From positions 1-64,000 of the forward strand of contig NZ_JASVWB010000004.1 of NCBI RefSeq assembly GCF_030287445.1: 64,000 nt of DNA. Reading direction: 5' to 3'. Made by a program: the position numbers and the translations under genes. Origin of the DNA: Streptomyces sp. ALI-76-A. Its GTDB lineage: Bacteria > Actinomycetota > Actinomycetes > Streptomycetales > Streptomycetaceae. The notes beneath the pieces are model-generated. The model searched no databases and had not been told where the DNA came from. It saw only the letters and a program-made list of their open reading frames with translations. Of this stretch, positions 41,148-50,508 are shown piece after piece (the first letter of the stretch is position 1; the number at the start of each line of letters is the position of its first letter).

Positions 41148-44100
41148 ATGCAGGTCACTCGCAGATCGGTCCTGCTCGCGTCCGCCGCCGCACCGGTCGC
41201 CGGAGCGTTGCCGGGTTCCGCGGTGGCTCGCGCCGCCGGGGCCGCGGGCAGCTCGTCCGGCCGCAGCACCGTCGCCCTGCGCGACGGCTGGCGCTTCGCG
41301 CTGGTCGACCCCGCCGGGATCACCGACCCGACCGGTGAGTACGCCGACGCCGCCGCACCCGGGTACGACGACTCCGGATGGCGTCAGGTCGCGGTGCCGC
41401 ACGACTGGAGCATCGAGCTCGCCCCGACCACCCGGCACGGCACGACCAGTGGCACCGGGTTCTTCCCCGGCGGCCTCGGCTGGTACCGGCTCGCCTTCAC
41501 CCTGCCGCCCGCGCTGGCCGGCAAGCGGATCTCGGTGGAGTTCGACGGCGTCTACATGGACGCGTACGTCCACTGCAACGGCACCGAGGCCGGCCGGCAC
41601 CCGTACGGCTACACCGGCTTCGCCGTCGACCTCACCGACCTGCTGCACACCGACGGGACCACGGAGAACGTGCTCGCGGTCAGGGTGCGCAACCGCCTGC
41701 CCAGCAGCCGCTGGTACTCGGGCAGCGGCATCTACCGCAAGGCCCGCCTCGTCGTCACGGAACCGGTGCACGTGGCCCGCTGGGGCACCCACGTCACCAC
41801 GCCCGAGATCACCGCCGGGCGCGCCACGGTCAGGGTGGAGACCTCGGTGGTGAACGCGTCCGGCGCCGCGAGCGAAGTCGAGATCCGGTCCCGGATCAAG
41901 GACCCCCGCGGTCGTACGGTGGCCCGGACGGCGACCACCGTCACCGTCGCCGGACAGGCCACACAGGCGCATGAACTCGCCGTCCCGGACCCCCAGCTGT
42001 GGGACCTCGGCTCGCCCCGCCGCTACTCCGTGGAGACCGAACTGCGCGTCGGCGGCAGGACCGTCGACACCTACCGCACCCCGTTCGGCTTCCGCACCTT
42101 CCGCTTCGACCCGGACGAGGGCTTCCACCTCAACGGCACCTACCACAAGCTCAAGGGCGTCGACCTGCACCACGACCTGGGCGCCCTCGGCGCCGCGGTC
42201 AGCAAGGACGCGATCCGCAGACAGCTGACCATCATGCGGTCGATGGGCGTCAACGCCTTCCGCACCTCCCACAACCCGCCCTCGCCGGAGATGATCGAGG
42301 TCTGCGAGGAACTGGGCATCGTGATGCTGGTGGAGGCCTTCGACTGCTGGCGCAGCCCCAAGGTGCGCTACGACTACGGCCGGTTCTTCGACGAGTGGTC
42401 CGACCGGGACCTCGCGGAGATGGTGCTGGCGGCCCGCAACTCGCCCGCCGTCCTCATGTGGTCGATCGGCAACGAGATCTCCGAGTTCACCTCCCCGGCC
42501 GGCCTCGCCATCGCGGACCGCCTCATCGCCGGCATCAAGGCGCTCGACGCCACCCGCCCCGTGGTGATCGGCTCCCACCGGCACCGCACCGTGCCCGCCG
42601 TGGGCTCCCCGGGCGACCTCATCCTCGCCAAGCTGGACGGCCTCGGGCTCAACTACAACACCGCCAAGTCGGTGGACGCCCTGCACGCCCGCTACCCGCA
42701 CCTGTTCCTCTTCGAGTCCGAGTCGTCCTCCGAGACCTCCACGCGCGGCGCCTACCAGGAGCCCGAGCGGCTCAACACCGGCGAGAACCACACCCCGGGC
42801 AGGCGGGAGACGTCGTCGTACGACAACAACCTCGCCTCCTGGACCATGAGCGGGGAGTACGGCCACAAGAAGGACCGGGACCGCAAGTGGTTCGCCGGGC
42901 AGTTCCTGTGGTCGGGCATCGACTACATCGGGGAGCCCACGCCGTACGACGTCTTCCCGGTGAAGGCGTCCTTCTTCGGCGCCGTCGACACGGCCGGCTT
43001 CCCGAAGGACATGTACTACCTGTTCCAGAGCCAGTGGGTCAGTGAGCCCATGGTCCACCTGCTGCCGATGACCTGGAACCACCAGGAGGGCGACACGGTC
43101 GAGGTGTGGGCGTACGCCAACGTCGACACCGTCGAGCTGTACCTCGACGGAAAGTCGCTGGGCGTACGGAAGTTCGACCGGAAGAGGACCACCGACGGCC
43201 GGGAGTACCTGGAGACCACCGAGGCCACCGGCGACGACAAGACCTTCACCGACGGCCCCTACCCCGGCAGTTACACCAGCCCGAACGGCAGCGCGGGCAA
43301 GCTCCACCTGACCTGGAAAGTGCCCTACCGGCCCGGCGAGTTGAAGGCGGTGGCGCGCAGCGACGGCAGAGTGGTCGCCACCGACGTGCTGCGCACGGCC
43401 GGGAAGCCGCACGCCGTACGCCTCACCACCGACCGCACGGCGCTGCCCGCCGACGGCCGTTCACTGGTCTTCGTCACCGCCGACGTCGTCGACGCCCGCG
43501 GGGTGGTGGTGCCCGACGCCGAGCACCTGATCTCCTTCGACGTGCGGGGCGGCTCGCTCGCCGGACTCGACAACGGCCGGCAGGAGAGCGCCGAGCGGTA
43601 CCAGGCCAGTACCCGGACCGCCTTCCACGGCAAGGCCCTCGCGATCGTACGGTCCGGAACCGACCCGGGGACGCTCAAGGTGACCGCGCGGGTGCGGGGC
43701 CTGCGGTCGGGCACCGCGACCGTGCGCACCACGCCCGCCCGCTCGGCCGCCGTCACCTCGCCGGCCGTGTTCACCCCCGACCATCCGGCGCCCCCGGAGT
43801 ACCCCTTCGCGGACGCCAGTCACTCCGGCCGCCCGGACACCCTGCCCGCCGCGATGCTGGACGGCGACCCGGCCACCGGCTGGTCCAACGCCTTCAGCAA
43901 GGCGGCCACGGCCCTGCTGCCCGCGGTCGACGGCGCCCGCGCCGAGGACTGGGTCGCCGTGGACTTCGGACGCACGCGGACCTTCGACCGGGTGGAGGTC
44001 TCCTTCACCCTGGGCGCGACCCACAGCCTGCCCGCCTCCGCCGAGGTCGAGGTGTGGGACGGCCGCGCGTACCTGCCGGTGAAGGGGGCGGCCGTCGAAT

Positions 44101-44243
44101 GGGCCACCGCCTCGGACGCGCCGACGGTCGTCACCTTCGACGCCGCCCGCGGCTCCCGGCTCCGGCTCACGCTGACCAGCGCCCACCCGGGCGAGGCCCG
44201 GGGCGGGATCCGCGTCAGCAAGCTGGAGGTGCCGGCCGTCTGA
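41148..44243 (+). CDS. Secreted GH2 beta-galactosidase-like enzyme
   Basis: 1031 residues, ATG 41148 with GAGGGAG upstream. The N-terminal signal [20 protein letters not shown] contains a twin-Arg, suggesting Tat export. GH2 sugar-binding domain about 40-205, Ig-like domain, then the TIM barrel with [15 protein letters not shown], acid/base Glu in [11 protein letters not shown] and nucleophile region [22 protein letters not shown]4982-like module ([22 protein letters not shown]), an invasin-like domain and a C-terminal discoidin (F5/8)-type module ([17 protein letters not shown]) follow. Likely cleaves beta-galactosides or related plant polysaccharide side chains outside the cell, next to a secreted cellulase. 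Confidence 0.9.
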   Translation: MQVTRRSVLLASAAAPVAGALPGSAVARAAGAAGSSSGRSTVALRDGWRFALVDPAGITDPTGEYADAAAPGYDDSGWRQVAVPHDWSIELAPTTRHGTTSGTGFFPGGLGWYRLAFTLPPALAGKRISVEFDGVYMDAYVHCNGTEAGRHPYGYTGFAVDLTDLLHTDGTTENVLAVRVRNRLPSSRWYSGSGIYRKARLVVTEPVHVARWGTHVTTPEITAGRATVRVETSVVNASGAASEVEIRSRIKDPRGRTVARTATTVTVAGQATQAHELAVPDPQLWDLGSPRRYSVETELRVGGRTVDTYRTPFGFRTFRFDPDEGFHLNGTYHKLKGVDLHHDLGALGAAVSKDAIRRQLTIMRSMGVNAFRTSHNPPSPEMIEVCEELGIVMLVEAFDCWRSPKVRYDYGRFFDEWSDRDLAEMVLAARNSPAVLMWSIGNEISEFTSPAGLAIADRLIAGIKALDATRPVVIGSHRHRTVPAVGSPGDLILAKLDGLGLNYNTAKSVDALHARYPHLFLFESESSSETSTRGAYQEPERLNTGENHTPGRRETSSYDNNLASWTMSGEYGHKKDRDRKWFAGQFLWSGIDYIGEPTPYDVFPVKASFFGAVDTAGFPKDMYYLFQSQWVSEPMVHLLPMTWNHQEGDTVEVWAYANVDTVELYLDGKSLGVRKFDRKRTTDGREYLETTEATGDDKTFTDGPYPGSYTSPNGSAGKLHLTWKVPYRPGELKAVARSDGRVVATDVLRTAGKPHAVRLTTDRTALPADGRSLVFVTADVVDARGVVVPDAEHLISFDVRGGSLAGLDNGRQESAERYQASTRTAFHGKALAIVRSGTDPGTLKVTARVRGLRSGTATVRTTPARSAAVTSPAVFTPDHPAPPEYPFADASHSGRPDTLPAAMLDGDPATGWSNAFSKAATALLPAVDGARAEDWVAVDFGRTRTFDRVEVSFTLGATHSLPASAEVEVWDGRAYLPVKGAAVEWATASDAPTVVTFDAARGSRLRLTLTSAHPGEARGGIRVSKLEVPAV

Positions 44244-44288
44244 GCCGCTCGCCGACGGTCCGGACGGCAATCAGTCCCGTCCGGACCG

Positions 44289-44348
44289 TTGACGGGGCGT
44301 CACGCCTGCCACAAGCATGGCCTTCGTCCGCATCTGGGAGCGCTCCCA
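44289..44348 (+). promoter_or_regulatory. GH9 promoter with a perfect CebR operator
   Basis: TTGACG (44289-44294), 18-bp spacer, AAGCAT (44313-44318). TGGGAGCGCTCCCA at 44335-44348 is exactly the palindrome bound by CebR, the cello-oligosaccharide-responsive LacI-type repressor of Streptomyces cellulase and cellobiose-uptake genes. It sits just downstream of the expected transcription start, a roadblock position. Confidence 0.92.
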
Positions 44349-44386
44349 CGCGAGCGTCGCCCGCACCTCCCCCGAGGAGCCCAGAC

Positions 44387-46630
44387 GTGAAACGACGCAG
44401 AACCGCCCTGCTCTCCCTGACGGCCCTGCTGGGGTCGGCACTGGTGGGTCTCCCCGCCTCCCAAGCCGCCGCCGACGAGGTCGAACAGGTCAGGAACGGC
44501 ACCTTCGACACCACCACCGCCCCCTGGTGGACCAGCAGCAACGTCACCGCGGGCCTGTCCGACGGACAGCTCTGCGCGGACGTGCCGGGCGGCACCGCCA
44601 ACCGCTGGGACGCCGCCGTGGGCCAGAACGACCTCACCCTGGTCAAGGGAGAGTCCTACCGGTTCTCCTTCACCGCCAAGGGCGCGCCCGACGGCCATGT
44701 CGCGCGCGCGATCGTCGGCCTGTCGGTGGCGCCCTACGACACCTGGTTCGAGGTGAGCCCGCAGCTGAGCGTCTCCGGGAACGCCTACTCCTACACGTTC
44801 ACCTCGCCCGTCGACACCACCCAGGGTCAGGTCGGCTTCCAACTCGGCGGCAGCGCCGAGCCGTTCCGCTTCTGCATGGACGACGTGTCGCTGCTGGGCG
44901 GAGTGCCGCCCGAGGTGTACGAGCCCGACACCGGACCCCGGGTCCGCGTCAACCAGGTCGCCTATCTGCCCGCCGGACCCAAGAACGCCACGCTCGTCAC
45001 CGACGCCACCACGAAGCTGCCCTGGCAGCTGAAGAACGCCGGCGGCACCGTGGTCGCCCACGGCTGGACCGTCCCGCGCGGCACCGACGCCTCCTCCGGA
45101 CAGAACGTCCACTCGATCGACTTCGGCGCCCACAGGAAGCGGGGCACGGGGTACACCCTGGTCGCCGACGGCGAGGCCAGCCGCCCCTTCGACATCGGCA
45201 CCGGCGCCTACGACAGGCTGCGCCTGGACGCCGCGAAGTACTACTACACCCAGCGCAGCGGCATCGCGATCCGCGACGACCTGCGCCCGGGCTACGGCCG
45301 TCCGGCCGGCCACGTCGACGTGGCACCCAACCAGGGCGACGGGAACGTGCCCTGCCAGCCGGGAGTCTGCGACTACACGCTCGACGTCACCGGCGGCTGG
45401 TACGACGCCGGAGACCACGGCAAGTACGTCGTCAACGGCGGCATCTCCACCTGGGAGCTGCTGAGCACGTACGAACGCGCGCTGCACGCCCGCACCGGGC
45501 GGCCCGCCGCGCTGGGTGACGGCACCCTCGCCATCCCGGAGAGCGGCAACAAGGTGCCGGACCTCCTCGACGAGGTGCGGTGGGAGCTGGACTTCCTGCT
45601 GAAGATGCAGGTGCCGGACGGGAAGCCGCTGGCCGGCATGGCCCACCACAAGATGCACGACGAACAGTGGACCGGCCTGCCGCTGCTGCCCAGCGACGAC
45701 CCGCAGAAGCGCGAACTGCACCCGCCGAGCACCCAGGCCACCCTGAACCTGGCGGCGACGGCCGCGCAGGCGGCCCGCCTGTACCGGCCCTACGACAAGG
45801 CGTTCGCGGCGCAGGCCCTGGCCGCCGCCCGCAAGGCCTGGACGGCCGCGCTCGCCCACCCCGCCCGGTACGCCGACCCGGACGACGGCATCGGCGGTGG
45901 CGCCTACGCCGACTCCGACGCCACCGACGAGTTCTACTGGGCGGCGGCCGAGCTGTACCTCACCACCGGGGAGAAGCCGTTCGCGGACCACGTCCTGAAC
46001 TCGCCCGTCCACACCGCCGACATCTTCGGCCCGCTCGGCTACGACTGGGCCCGGACGGCCGCGGCGGCCCGGCTGGACCTCGCGACCGTGCCGAACAGGC
46101 TGCCCGGCCGCGACAAGGTGCGCCAGTCCGTCGTCAAGGGCGCCGACCGGTACCTGGCCACGCTCACGGCACATCCGTACGGCATGCCGTACGCGCCCGC
46201 CGACAACGTCTACGACTGGGGCTCCAACCACCAGATCCTGCACAACGCGGTCGTCATCGCCTCCGCGTACGACATCACCGGCGGCTCCAAGTACCGTGAC
46301 GGTGCCCTCCAGAGCATGGACTACCTGTTCGGCCGCAACGCGCTGAACATCTCGTACGTCACCGGCTACGGCGAGGTCGACGCGAAGAACCAGCACAGCC
46401 GTTGGTACGCCCGCCAGCTGGACGCGAGCCTGCCGAACCCGCCCGACGGAACCCTCGCCGGCGGACCGAACTCGAGCATCCAGGACCCCTACGCACAGAG
46501 CAAACTCCAGGGCTGCGTCGGCCAGTTCTGCTACATCGACGACATCCAGTCCTGGTCGACGAACGAGCACACCATCAACTGGAACTCCGCCCTGACCCGG
46601 ATGGCGTCCTTCGTGGCGGATCAGGGCTGA
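44387..46630 (+). CDS. Secreted GH9 endoglucanase (cellulase) with N-terminal CBM
   Basis: 747 residues, GTG 44387 with GAGGAG upstream. Sec signal ([20 protein letters not shown], cleavage near SQAAA), CBM4/9-like module about 30-180 ([14 protein letters not shown]), Ig-like CelD_N domain about 188-275 ([20 protein letters not shown]), and the GH9 (alpha/alpha)6 barrel to the end. Catalytic nucleophile/base in [17 protein letters not shown] and acid Glu in [14 protein letters not shown]. It hydrolyses beta-1,4-glucan. The CebR operator shows cellobiose induction. It follows the GH2 gene by 143 bp with its own promoter. Confidence 0.95.
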   Translation: MKRRRTALLSLTALLGSALVGLPASQAAADEVEQVRNGTFDTTTAPWWTSSNVTAGLSDGQLCADVPGGTANRWDAAVGQNDLTLVKGESYRFSFTAKGAPDGHVARAIVGLSVAPYDTWFEVSPQLSVSGNAYSYTFTSPVDTTQGQVGFQLGGSAEPFRFCMDDVSLLGGVPPEVYEPDTGPRVRVNQVAYLPAGPKNATLVTDATTKLPWQLKNAGGTVVAHGWTVPRGTDASSGQNVHSIDFGAHRKRGTGYTLVADGEASRPFDIGTGAYDRLRLDAAKYYYTQRSGIAIRDDLRPGYGRPAGHVDVAPNQGDGNVPCQPGVCDYTLDVTGGWYDAGDHGKYVVNGGISTWELLSTYERALHARTGRPAALGDGTLAIPESGNKVPDLLDEVRWELDFLLKMQVPDGKPLAGMAHHKMHDEQWTGLPLLPSDDPQKRELHPPSTQATLNLAATAAQAARLYRPYDKAFAAQALAAARKAWTAALAHPARYADPDDGIGGGAYADSDATDEFYWAAAELYLTTGEKPFADHVLNSPVHTADIFGPLGYDWARTAAAARLDLATVPNRLPGRDKVRQSVVKGADRYLATLTAHPYGMPYAPADNVYDWGSNHQILHNAVVIASAYDITGGSKYRDGALQSMDYLFGRNALNISYVTGYGEVDAKNQHSRWYARQLDASLPNPPDGTLAGGPNSSIQDPYAQSKLQGCVGQFCYIDDIQSWSTNEHTINWNSALTRMASFVADQG

Positions 46631-46892
46631 CCTTCGCACGCTCCACGAGTTCCCCCGGCCGCTCATGGGCGGTCAGGGGGTGGAGCCGGGCCTGATCGAG
46701 CGGCCGGCGCACCTCGACGCCCTCACCGTGCGGCAGCCGCTCGATCACGCCGGTCTCCCGGCCGCGCCACGCGCTCCCGGTCCCGGTCCCGGAGCTGGAG
46801 CCCGAGGCGGACGCGCCGGGCCCCCCGCAGGGCGGCGCCCCGCCGTTCCGCTCCCTCGGGTACCGCGGGCGGACTGCTGTGACCAGGGGACA

Positions 46893-46921
46893 TTTACGAG
46901 AAAGTACCCGAGCGGTACCGT
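46893..46921 (+). promoter_or_regulatory. Leaderless promoter and operator of the toxin-antitoxin pair
   Basis: TTTACG (46893-46898), 17-bp spacer, TACCGT (46916-46921), then 6 nt to the ATG with no ribosome site. GTACC-CGAGC-GGTAC (46904-46918) is a perfect 5-bp-arm palindrome overlapping the spacer and -10, the expected place for autorepression by an RHH antitoxin. The rest of 46631-46892 shows no gene. Confidence 0.72.
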
Positions 46922-46927
46922 GGTCGC

Positions 46928-47173
46928 ATGCCTGCTCTGAACGTGGAATTCAGCGATCGCGAGCTGGAGGACCTGCGGCAGATCGCCAAGGAACGCGGTA
47001 CGTCGATGAAGGCGCTCGTGCGCGAGGCCGCCGCGGCCGACATCGCCCGGCACCGGGCCCTGCAGGAGGGCGCCGAGGCGTTCCGCCGCTTCTTCGCCTC
47101 CCACGCCGACGAGTTCGCGGCCGCCTTCCCCGAGGACGAACCGCACAGCCGGGGCGCGGGGCGGGTCGCCTGA
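46928..47173 (+). CDS. Ribbon-helix-helix antitoxin-like protein
   Basis: 81 residues (MPALNVEFSDRELEDLRQIA). The N-terminal strand NVEFSD, then ELEDLRQIAKERGTSMKALVREAAAADIARH fits the CopG/Arc ribbon-helix-helix fold; the acidic tail (EGAEAFRRFFASHADEFAAAFPED) would wrap the toxin. The partner gene starts 3 nt after the stop. Expected to neutralise the toxin and repress the operon through the palindrome at 46904-46918. The ATG appears leaderless. Confidence 0.83.
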   Translation: MPALNVEFSDRELEDLRQIAKERGTSMKALVREAAAADIARHRALQEGAEAFRRFFASHADEFAAAFPEDEPHSRGAGRVA

Positions 47174-47176
47174 CCG

Positions 47177-47554
47177 ATGGCACCCGTCGTCCACATCGAC
47201 GTGCCCTGGCTGCTCCAGCGGCACGAAGAGGTTCTGCCCGAACAGCCCACGATCAACGACTTCTCCGCGCTGGTGGCCGCTGTCGCCCGGCACCGCGTCG
47301 ACCCGCCCCGCCTCGGCGTGGACTCCGACGCCGCCTGGCGGGCCGCCGCCCTGCTGCACACCCTCGCCCTGCTCAAGCCCCTGCCGTCGGCCAACGCCCG
47401 CTTCGCCTGCGCGACGGCCGTGGCGTACATGTTCGTCAGCGGCGCCGGCATCGACCCGCCCTATGGCGCCCTCGTCGACCTCGCCCGCGATCTGATCTCC
47501 GGCAAGACGGACGTGTACGGCGCCGCCGACCGGCTGCGCTCCTGGCAGATCTGA
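47177..47554 (+). CDS. Doc/Fic-like toxin with altered active site
   Basis: 125 residues. Pattern VHIDVPWLLQRHEEVLPEQPTINDFSALVAAVARHRV, then AAWRAAALLHTLALLKPLPSANARFACATAVAYMFVSG matches the Doc/Fic helix core. The usual Doc motif H-x-F-x-D-A-N-K-R is here K-P-L-P-S-A-N-A-R: the ANxR part is kept, but the catalytic His and the acidic residue are replaced. The protein may therefore not phosphorylate EF-Tu like P1 Doc. It could be inactive, use different chemistry, or serve in regulation. Paired with the upstream RHH gene. Confidence 0.78.
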   Translation: MAPVVHIDVPWLLQRHEEVLPEQPTINDFSALVAAVARHRVDPPRLGVDSDAAWRAAALLHTLALLKPLPSANARFACATAVAYMFVSGAGIDPPYGALVDLARDLISGKTDVYGAADRLRSWQI

Positions 47555-47586
47555 GGCCGGCGGCAGGCTGCGCGGGGTGTCCTCGG

Positions 47587-47625
47587 GGCCGCCGACCCAG
47601 GGCGGGAGAAACAGGGTCGGCGGCC
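47587..47625 (+). terminator. Terminator of the toxin-antitoxin operon
   Basis: GGCCGCCGACCC and GGGTCGGCGGCC form a perfect 12-bp stem with a 15-nt loop, 33 bp after the toxin stop codon. Confidence 0.85.
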
Positions 47626-48044
47626 GTCGTCGCGCAGAAGTGCCGCCGTCCTGCGCGGGGCCTCGAGGAAGGCCGCCTTCAGTGCACTACGGGCAGCCGC
47701 GCGCCGGTAGCGTGCGCGGCGCTCCGGCGCGTGCGCGTGCTTCACACGGGGCGCATGCGCTCGCGAAAACCGGTGCGCATTCGATGAGTCGGCGTCGCAC
47801 GTGACGTTCTTTCCATGAGGTGGAGGTCGCTCCCGCGCCTTGTTGGCCCTGAGCGAGTGTGCGAGGGTGACCATTCGGTGCGGGGGTGAGGACCGGTCCG
47901 CATTCGTCCCGCGGGGATCCGGGGCGGACCGTGCCGGCGAATTCACGCTCCTCGCGCCCCGCCATAAAGGTGCCGCCCTCCCGCGCTCCTTTTCGGCGAC
48001 CAGAACCTCTGCGTCCTCCGAACGCGTGGGAAGGAATCCGTTCA
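47626..48044. other. 419-bp upstream region of the second lectin-type membrane protein
   Basis: No gene supported. It contains several runs of alternating GCGC/GTGC (47690-47760) and moderately AT-rich patches near 47800 and 47970. No promoter hexamers were assigned. Only the last 20 bases resemble the region before paralogue 1 (GAAGGAATCCGTTCAGTG versus GGAGGAATGCCGCAGTG). Confidence 0.4.
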
Positions 48045-49676
48045 GTGTCCACCCCCCACCCCCCTCGCCCGCCCTACCCGCCGCCCGGCGGGATCCACGG
48101 GGAATCCGACGAGAGTCTCGGCGCGGCTCTCGGAGGCCGCCCGGACCGTGAGGTCACTCCCGCCGTCGCGCTGCTCATGGCCCGGCACTGGCAGCCCGCC
48201 CACGAGTACGCGGTCATCTGCCTCGCCTCCCGGGCGGACACCGCGTCCATGGTCACCGCCGCCGCCTTCCACCAGGTCCTGGACCGGCTGACCGTCGGCG
48301 AGCCGGCCGTGGCGCTGCGGCCCCGGCTGCTGCTGGCCGTGCGGGACACCGTGCTGCGATGGTCGGCCGAGGAACGGATATCCGGTGTTCTGCCGGATCT
48401 CGGGAAACCCGCGGGCGGCCGCGGTATGCGCACGGCCAAGTCCATCACGCCGGAAAACCGCAAACTGGCCGAGCGGTCATTCCATGCCCTTCCCGGACTT
48501 GCCCGATGTGTGCTGTGGCATGTGGAGGTCGAGGGGGAGTCCATTACCGTTCCCGCCGCTCTCCTGGGCATGGATACCGACATCGCGTCGGCAGCACTCG
48601 AACAGGCGCGTGAAAAACTCCGGGAAGGATGTGTACATGCCCATCGACAACTCGCCCCGACCAAGGAATGCCGCTTCCACAACCGCCTCCTGGACGTTCC
48701 CATTCGCCGGGGCGGTGCCCTGCTGCCGGATGTCCGGCAGCATCTCGGGGAGTGCCCCCACTGCCGTAACGCGGCCGAACAACTGAGCCATTTCGAGGGC
48801 GGGCTGGGGGTCCTGCTCGCCGAGGCGGTGCTCGGCTGGGGCGCCCGCCGCTACCTCGACACCCGTCCCGCCCGCCGTCAGCCCCAAGCGGGGGCACGCG
48901 CCTCCGCGCGGCACGGCGGCGGACGTCGGCGCCTCCTCAAGGGCGTCCCGGCGCTCTCCCCGGCCCGCCGCCCGGCCCCGGGCGGTCCGCGTTCCTCGCG
49001 GACGCTGCTGACCTCGGTCGGCCTCGCCTCCGCCGGGCTGCTCGCGACGGCGCTCGTCACCGGCCTGTGGTCGGCCGACGACGGCGTCGGCCCGGCCGCC
49101 CCCACCAGCGCGAACGGCGGCCTGGGCGCGGCCCCGGGCACCGGCTCCCCGTCCCCGCCCACGGCGTCCTCCGGCACCGCCCAGCTCCCCGCCGTACCGG
49201 GACGCACCAGGCTGCGCAACGCCGACGCCGACCTGTGCCTCGACATCAAGGGCGAGCCGGAACCGGGGGCCGGGACCGGACTGGCGGTGTGCTCGACCGC
49301 GCCGACCCAGCGGTGGGAGTACGAGAACGACGGGCTGCTGCGCAGCGTGGCCGACCCCGACCTGTGTCTGGACTCGCACGCGGACGCCGGTGTGGTCATC
49401 CTCGGCACCTGCGCCGGGGAGAAGGCCGAGCGGGGCGACGACGTGCGCTACGACCTCACCGTGCGGGGGGAGTTGCTGCCCCGCTGGGACGAGCGCCTCG
49501 CGTTGACCTTCACCACCGACGAGGCGGGCGCCGACATCGTCGTCAAGGTCCGTGACGCCTCCGCCGAGCAGCGCTGGCTGACCGGCCCGGTGTCGACGGC
49601 CGGTCCCGGTTCGCTCTCGTTCACCGGGACGCAGGGGCCGACCGCCCGGCCCGTGGAGCTGTCCGACCGGACCTAG
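48045..49676 (+). CDS. Sigma-like / ZAS zinc finger / TM / ricin-lectin fusion protein (paralogue 2)
   Basis: 543 residues from GTG 48045 (VSTPHPPRPPYPPPGG), with GAAGGAA upstream. It is collinear with paralogue 1: region-2-like residues 40-118 (LMARHWQPAHEYAVICLA), region-4-like 142-200 (FHALPGLARCVLWHVEVE), zinc motif H233-x3-C237-x2-C240 with Cys209, the conserved LLAEAVLGWGARRYL segment, one membrane helix (319-341) and a ricin-type domain (386-512; LCLDI, QRWEYE, LCLDS, QRWLTG). It lacks the FFP repeats and the Gly/Tyr tail. Codons between about 48440 and 48700 are less GC-rich than the rest. The TAG stop lies in the target duplication of a MITE. Confidence 0.8.
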   Translation: MSTPHPPRPPYPPPGGIHGESDESLGAALGGRPDREVTPAVALLMARHWQPAHEYAVICLASRADTASMVTAAAFHQVLDRLTVGEPAVALRPRLLLAVRDTVLRWSAEERISGVLPDLGKPAGGRGMRTAKSITPENRKLAERSFHALPGLARCVLWHVEVEGESITVPAALLGMDTDIASAALEQAREKLREGCVHAHRQLAPTKECRFHNRLLDVPIRRGGALLPDVRQHLGECPHCRNAAEQLSHFEGGLGVLLAEAVLGWGARRYLDTRPARRQPQAGARASARHGGGRRRLLKGVPALSPARRPAPGGPRSSRTLLTSVGLASAGLLATALVTGLWSADDGVGPAAPTSANGGLGAAPGTGSPSPPTASSGTAQLPAVPGRTRLRNADADLCLDIKGEPEPGAGTGLAVCSTAPTQRWEYENDGLLRSVADPDLCLDSHADAGVVILGTCAGEKAERGDDVRYDLTVRGELLPRWDERLALTFTTDEAGADIVVKVRDASAEQRWLTGPVSTAGPGSLSFTGTQGPTARPVELSDRT

Positions 49677-49841
49677 TGCCCTGGCAGGCAACGTTCGCCC
49701 CGTCGCGACGCCCGGCACGCCCTCTCGCCGCACCGGCCGAAAGCCCAAGTACATTCAGTACGAGGGCTTCCGGCCGGCACGCCGAGAGCACGCACCAAAC
49801 GCCGCTCCTTGACGGGCGAACGTTGCCTGCCGCGGCACTAG
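49673..49841. mobile_element. IS5-type MITE with CTAG target duplication
   Basis: Element 49677-49837 (161 bp) flanked by CTAG at 49673-49676 and 49838-49841, the YTAR-type duplication of IS5 elements. Its 24-bp ends, TGCC(CT)GGCAGGCAACGTTC... and TGCC(GC)GGCAGGCAACGTTC..., match at 22 of 24 positions as inverted repeats. Internally CCGGCCGAAAGCCC and GGGCTTCCGGCCGG form a hairpin around GTAC...GTAC. No transposase is encoded, so movement needs a related IS in trans. 49842-49956 holds nothing else. Confidence 0.88.
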
Positions 49842-49956
49842 CGGACGGGTCTGACACCGGCCCTCCTCTCCCCGCGCCCGGCCCGGTGACCGGCGGCAGC
49901 GCTCCGTCGACGGCCCGGGCGTCCCCGCGTCGGGCCGGGCGTGGGCGTGTGCTCCC

Positions 49957-50508
49957 TCAGGGCGCGTCCGGGGGCGTGTCCTGAGGTGCGGTGTCGGGCC
50001 CCTGGGCCCGTACCCGCTGGACGTGTTCGAGGGAGTCCCGCAGCTCCGCCAGCCAGTCGTCGGTGTGCCGCTGGACCAGGCGCACGCACCAGGCGAGCGC
50101 GTCACTGCGGCTGCGGGCCACGCCGCCGGCGATGAGGGTGTCCAGGACCTGGCGTTCCGGCTGCCGCAGCCGGGTCATCACGGGGGCCGCGACATGCGTG
50201 AACAGGGCGCGCTCACCACCGCACTCCACACCCCAGGAGACCTTCCGGCCGTACCGGTGCTCGGCGTCGCGCGCCACGGCGACCCGGGCGTCCCGGGTCC
50301 GCTCGCGGAACTCCTGGATCCGGCCCTGTACGGCCGCCTCCCGTTCCGCGGCCGGCGCGTCCGGCGCGGTCCGGGGCTCGGCGACGCGGCCGACCACGGT
50401 GATCTCCTCACGGTCCACCGTCACCTCGACCAGTTCCTCGAACAGGTCGTCGGGCAGGCGGCCGGCGAACCAGCCGCGCAGCTTCTCCTGCTGGTCTGTC
50501 GTAATCAT
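49957..50508 (-). CDS. Hypothetical protein with C-terminal ribbon-helix-helix motif
   Basis: 183 residues from ATG 50506-50508 (MITTDQQEKLRGWFAGRLPD); a longer open frame upstream has poor codon bias. The N-terminal part (residues 1-45) is a small alpha/beta segment (DLFEELVEVTVDREEITVVGRV), the middle (55-95) is highly charged helix, and residues about 115-155 (RQVLDTLIAGGVARSRSDAL, AWCVRLVQRH) look like an RHH DNA-binding motif. A palindrome directly abuts its start codon, suggesting autoregulation. No family name is assigned. Confidence 0.72.
   Translation of the reverse strand: MITTDQQEKLRGWFAGRLPDDLFEELVEVTVDREEITVVGRVAEPRTAPDAPAAEREAAVQGRIQEFRERTRDARVAVARDAEHRYGRKVSWGVECGGERALFTHVAAPVMTRLRQPERQVLDTLIAGGVARSRSDALAWCVRLVQRHTDDWLAELRDSLEHVQRVRAQGPDTAPQDTPPDAP

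Noticed and set aside
46665..46940. Open frame of 91 codons between the GH9 gene and the antitoxin
   Set aside because: No ribosome site, biased Pro/Gly/Arg composition, overlaps the antitoxin promoter and start; no recognised family.
47177..47554. Canonical Fic AMP-transferase
   Set aside because: The HPFxxGNxR motif is absent; only the A-N-x-R part and helix pattern of Doc remain.
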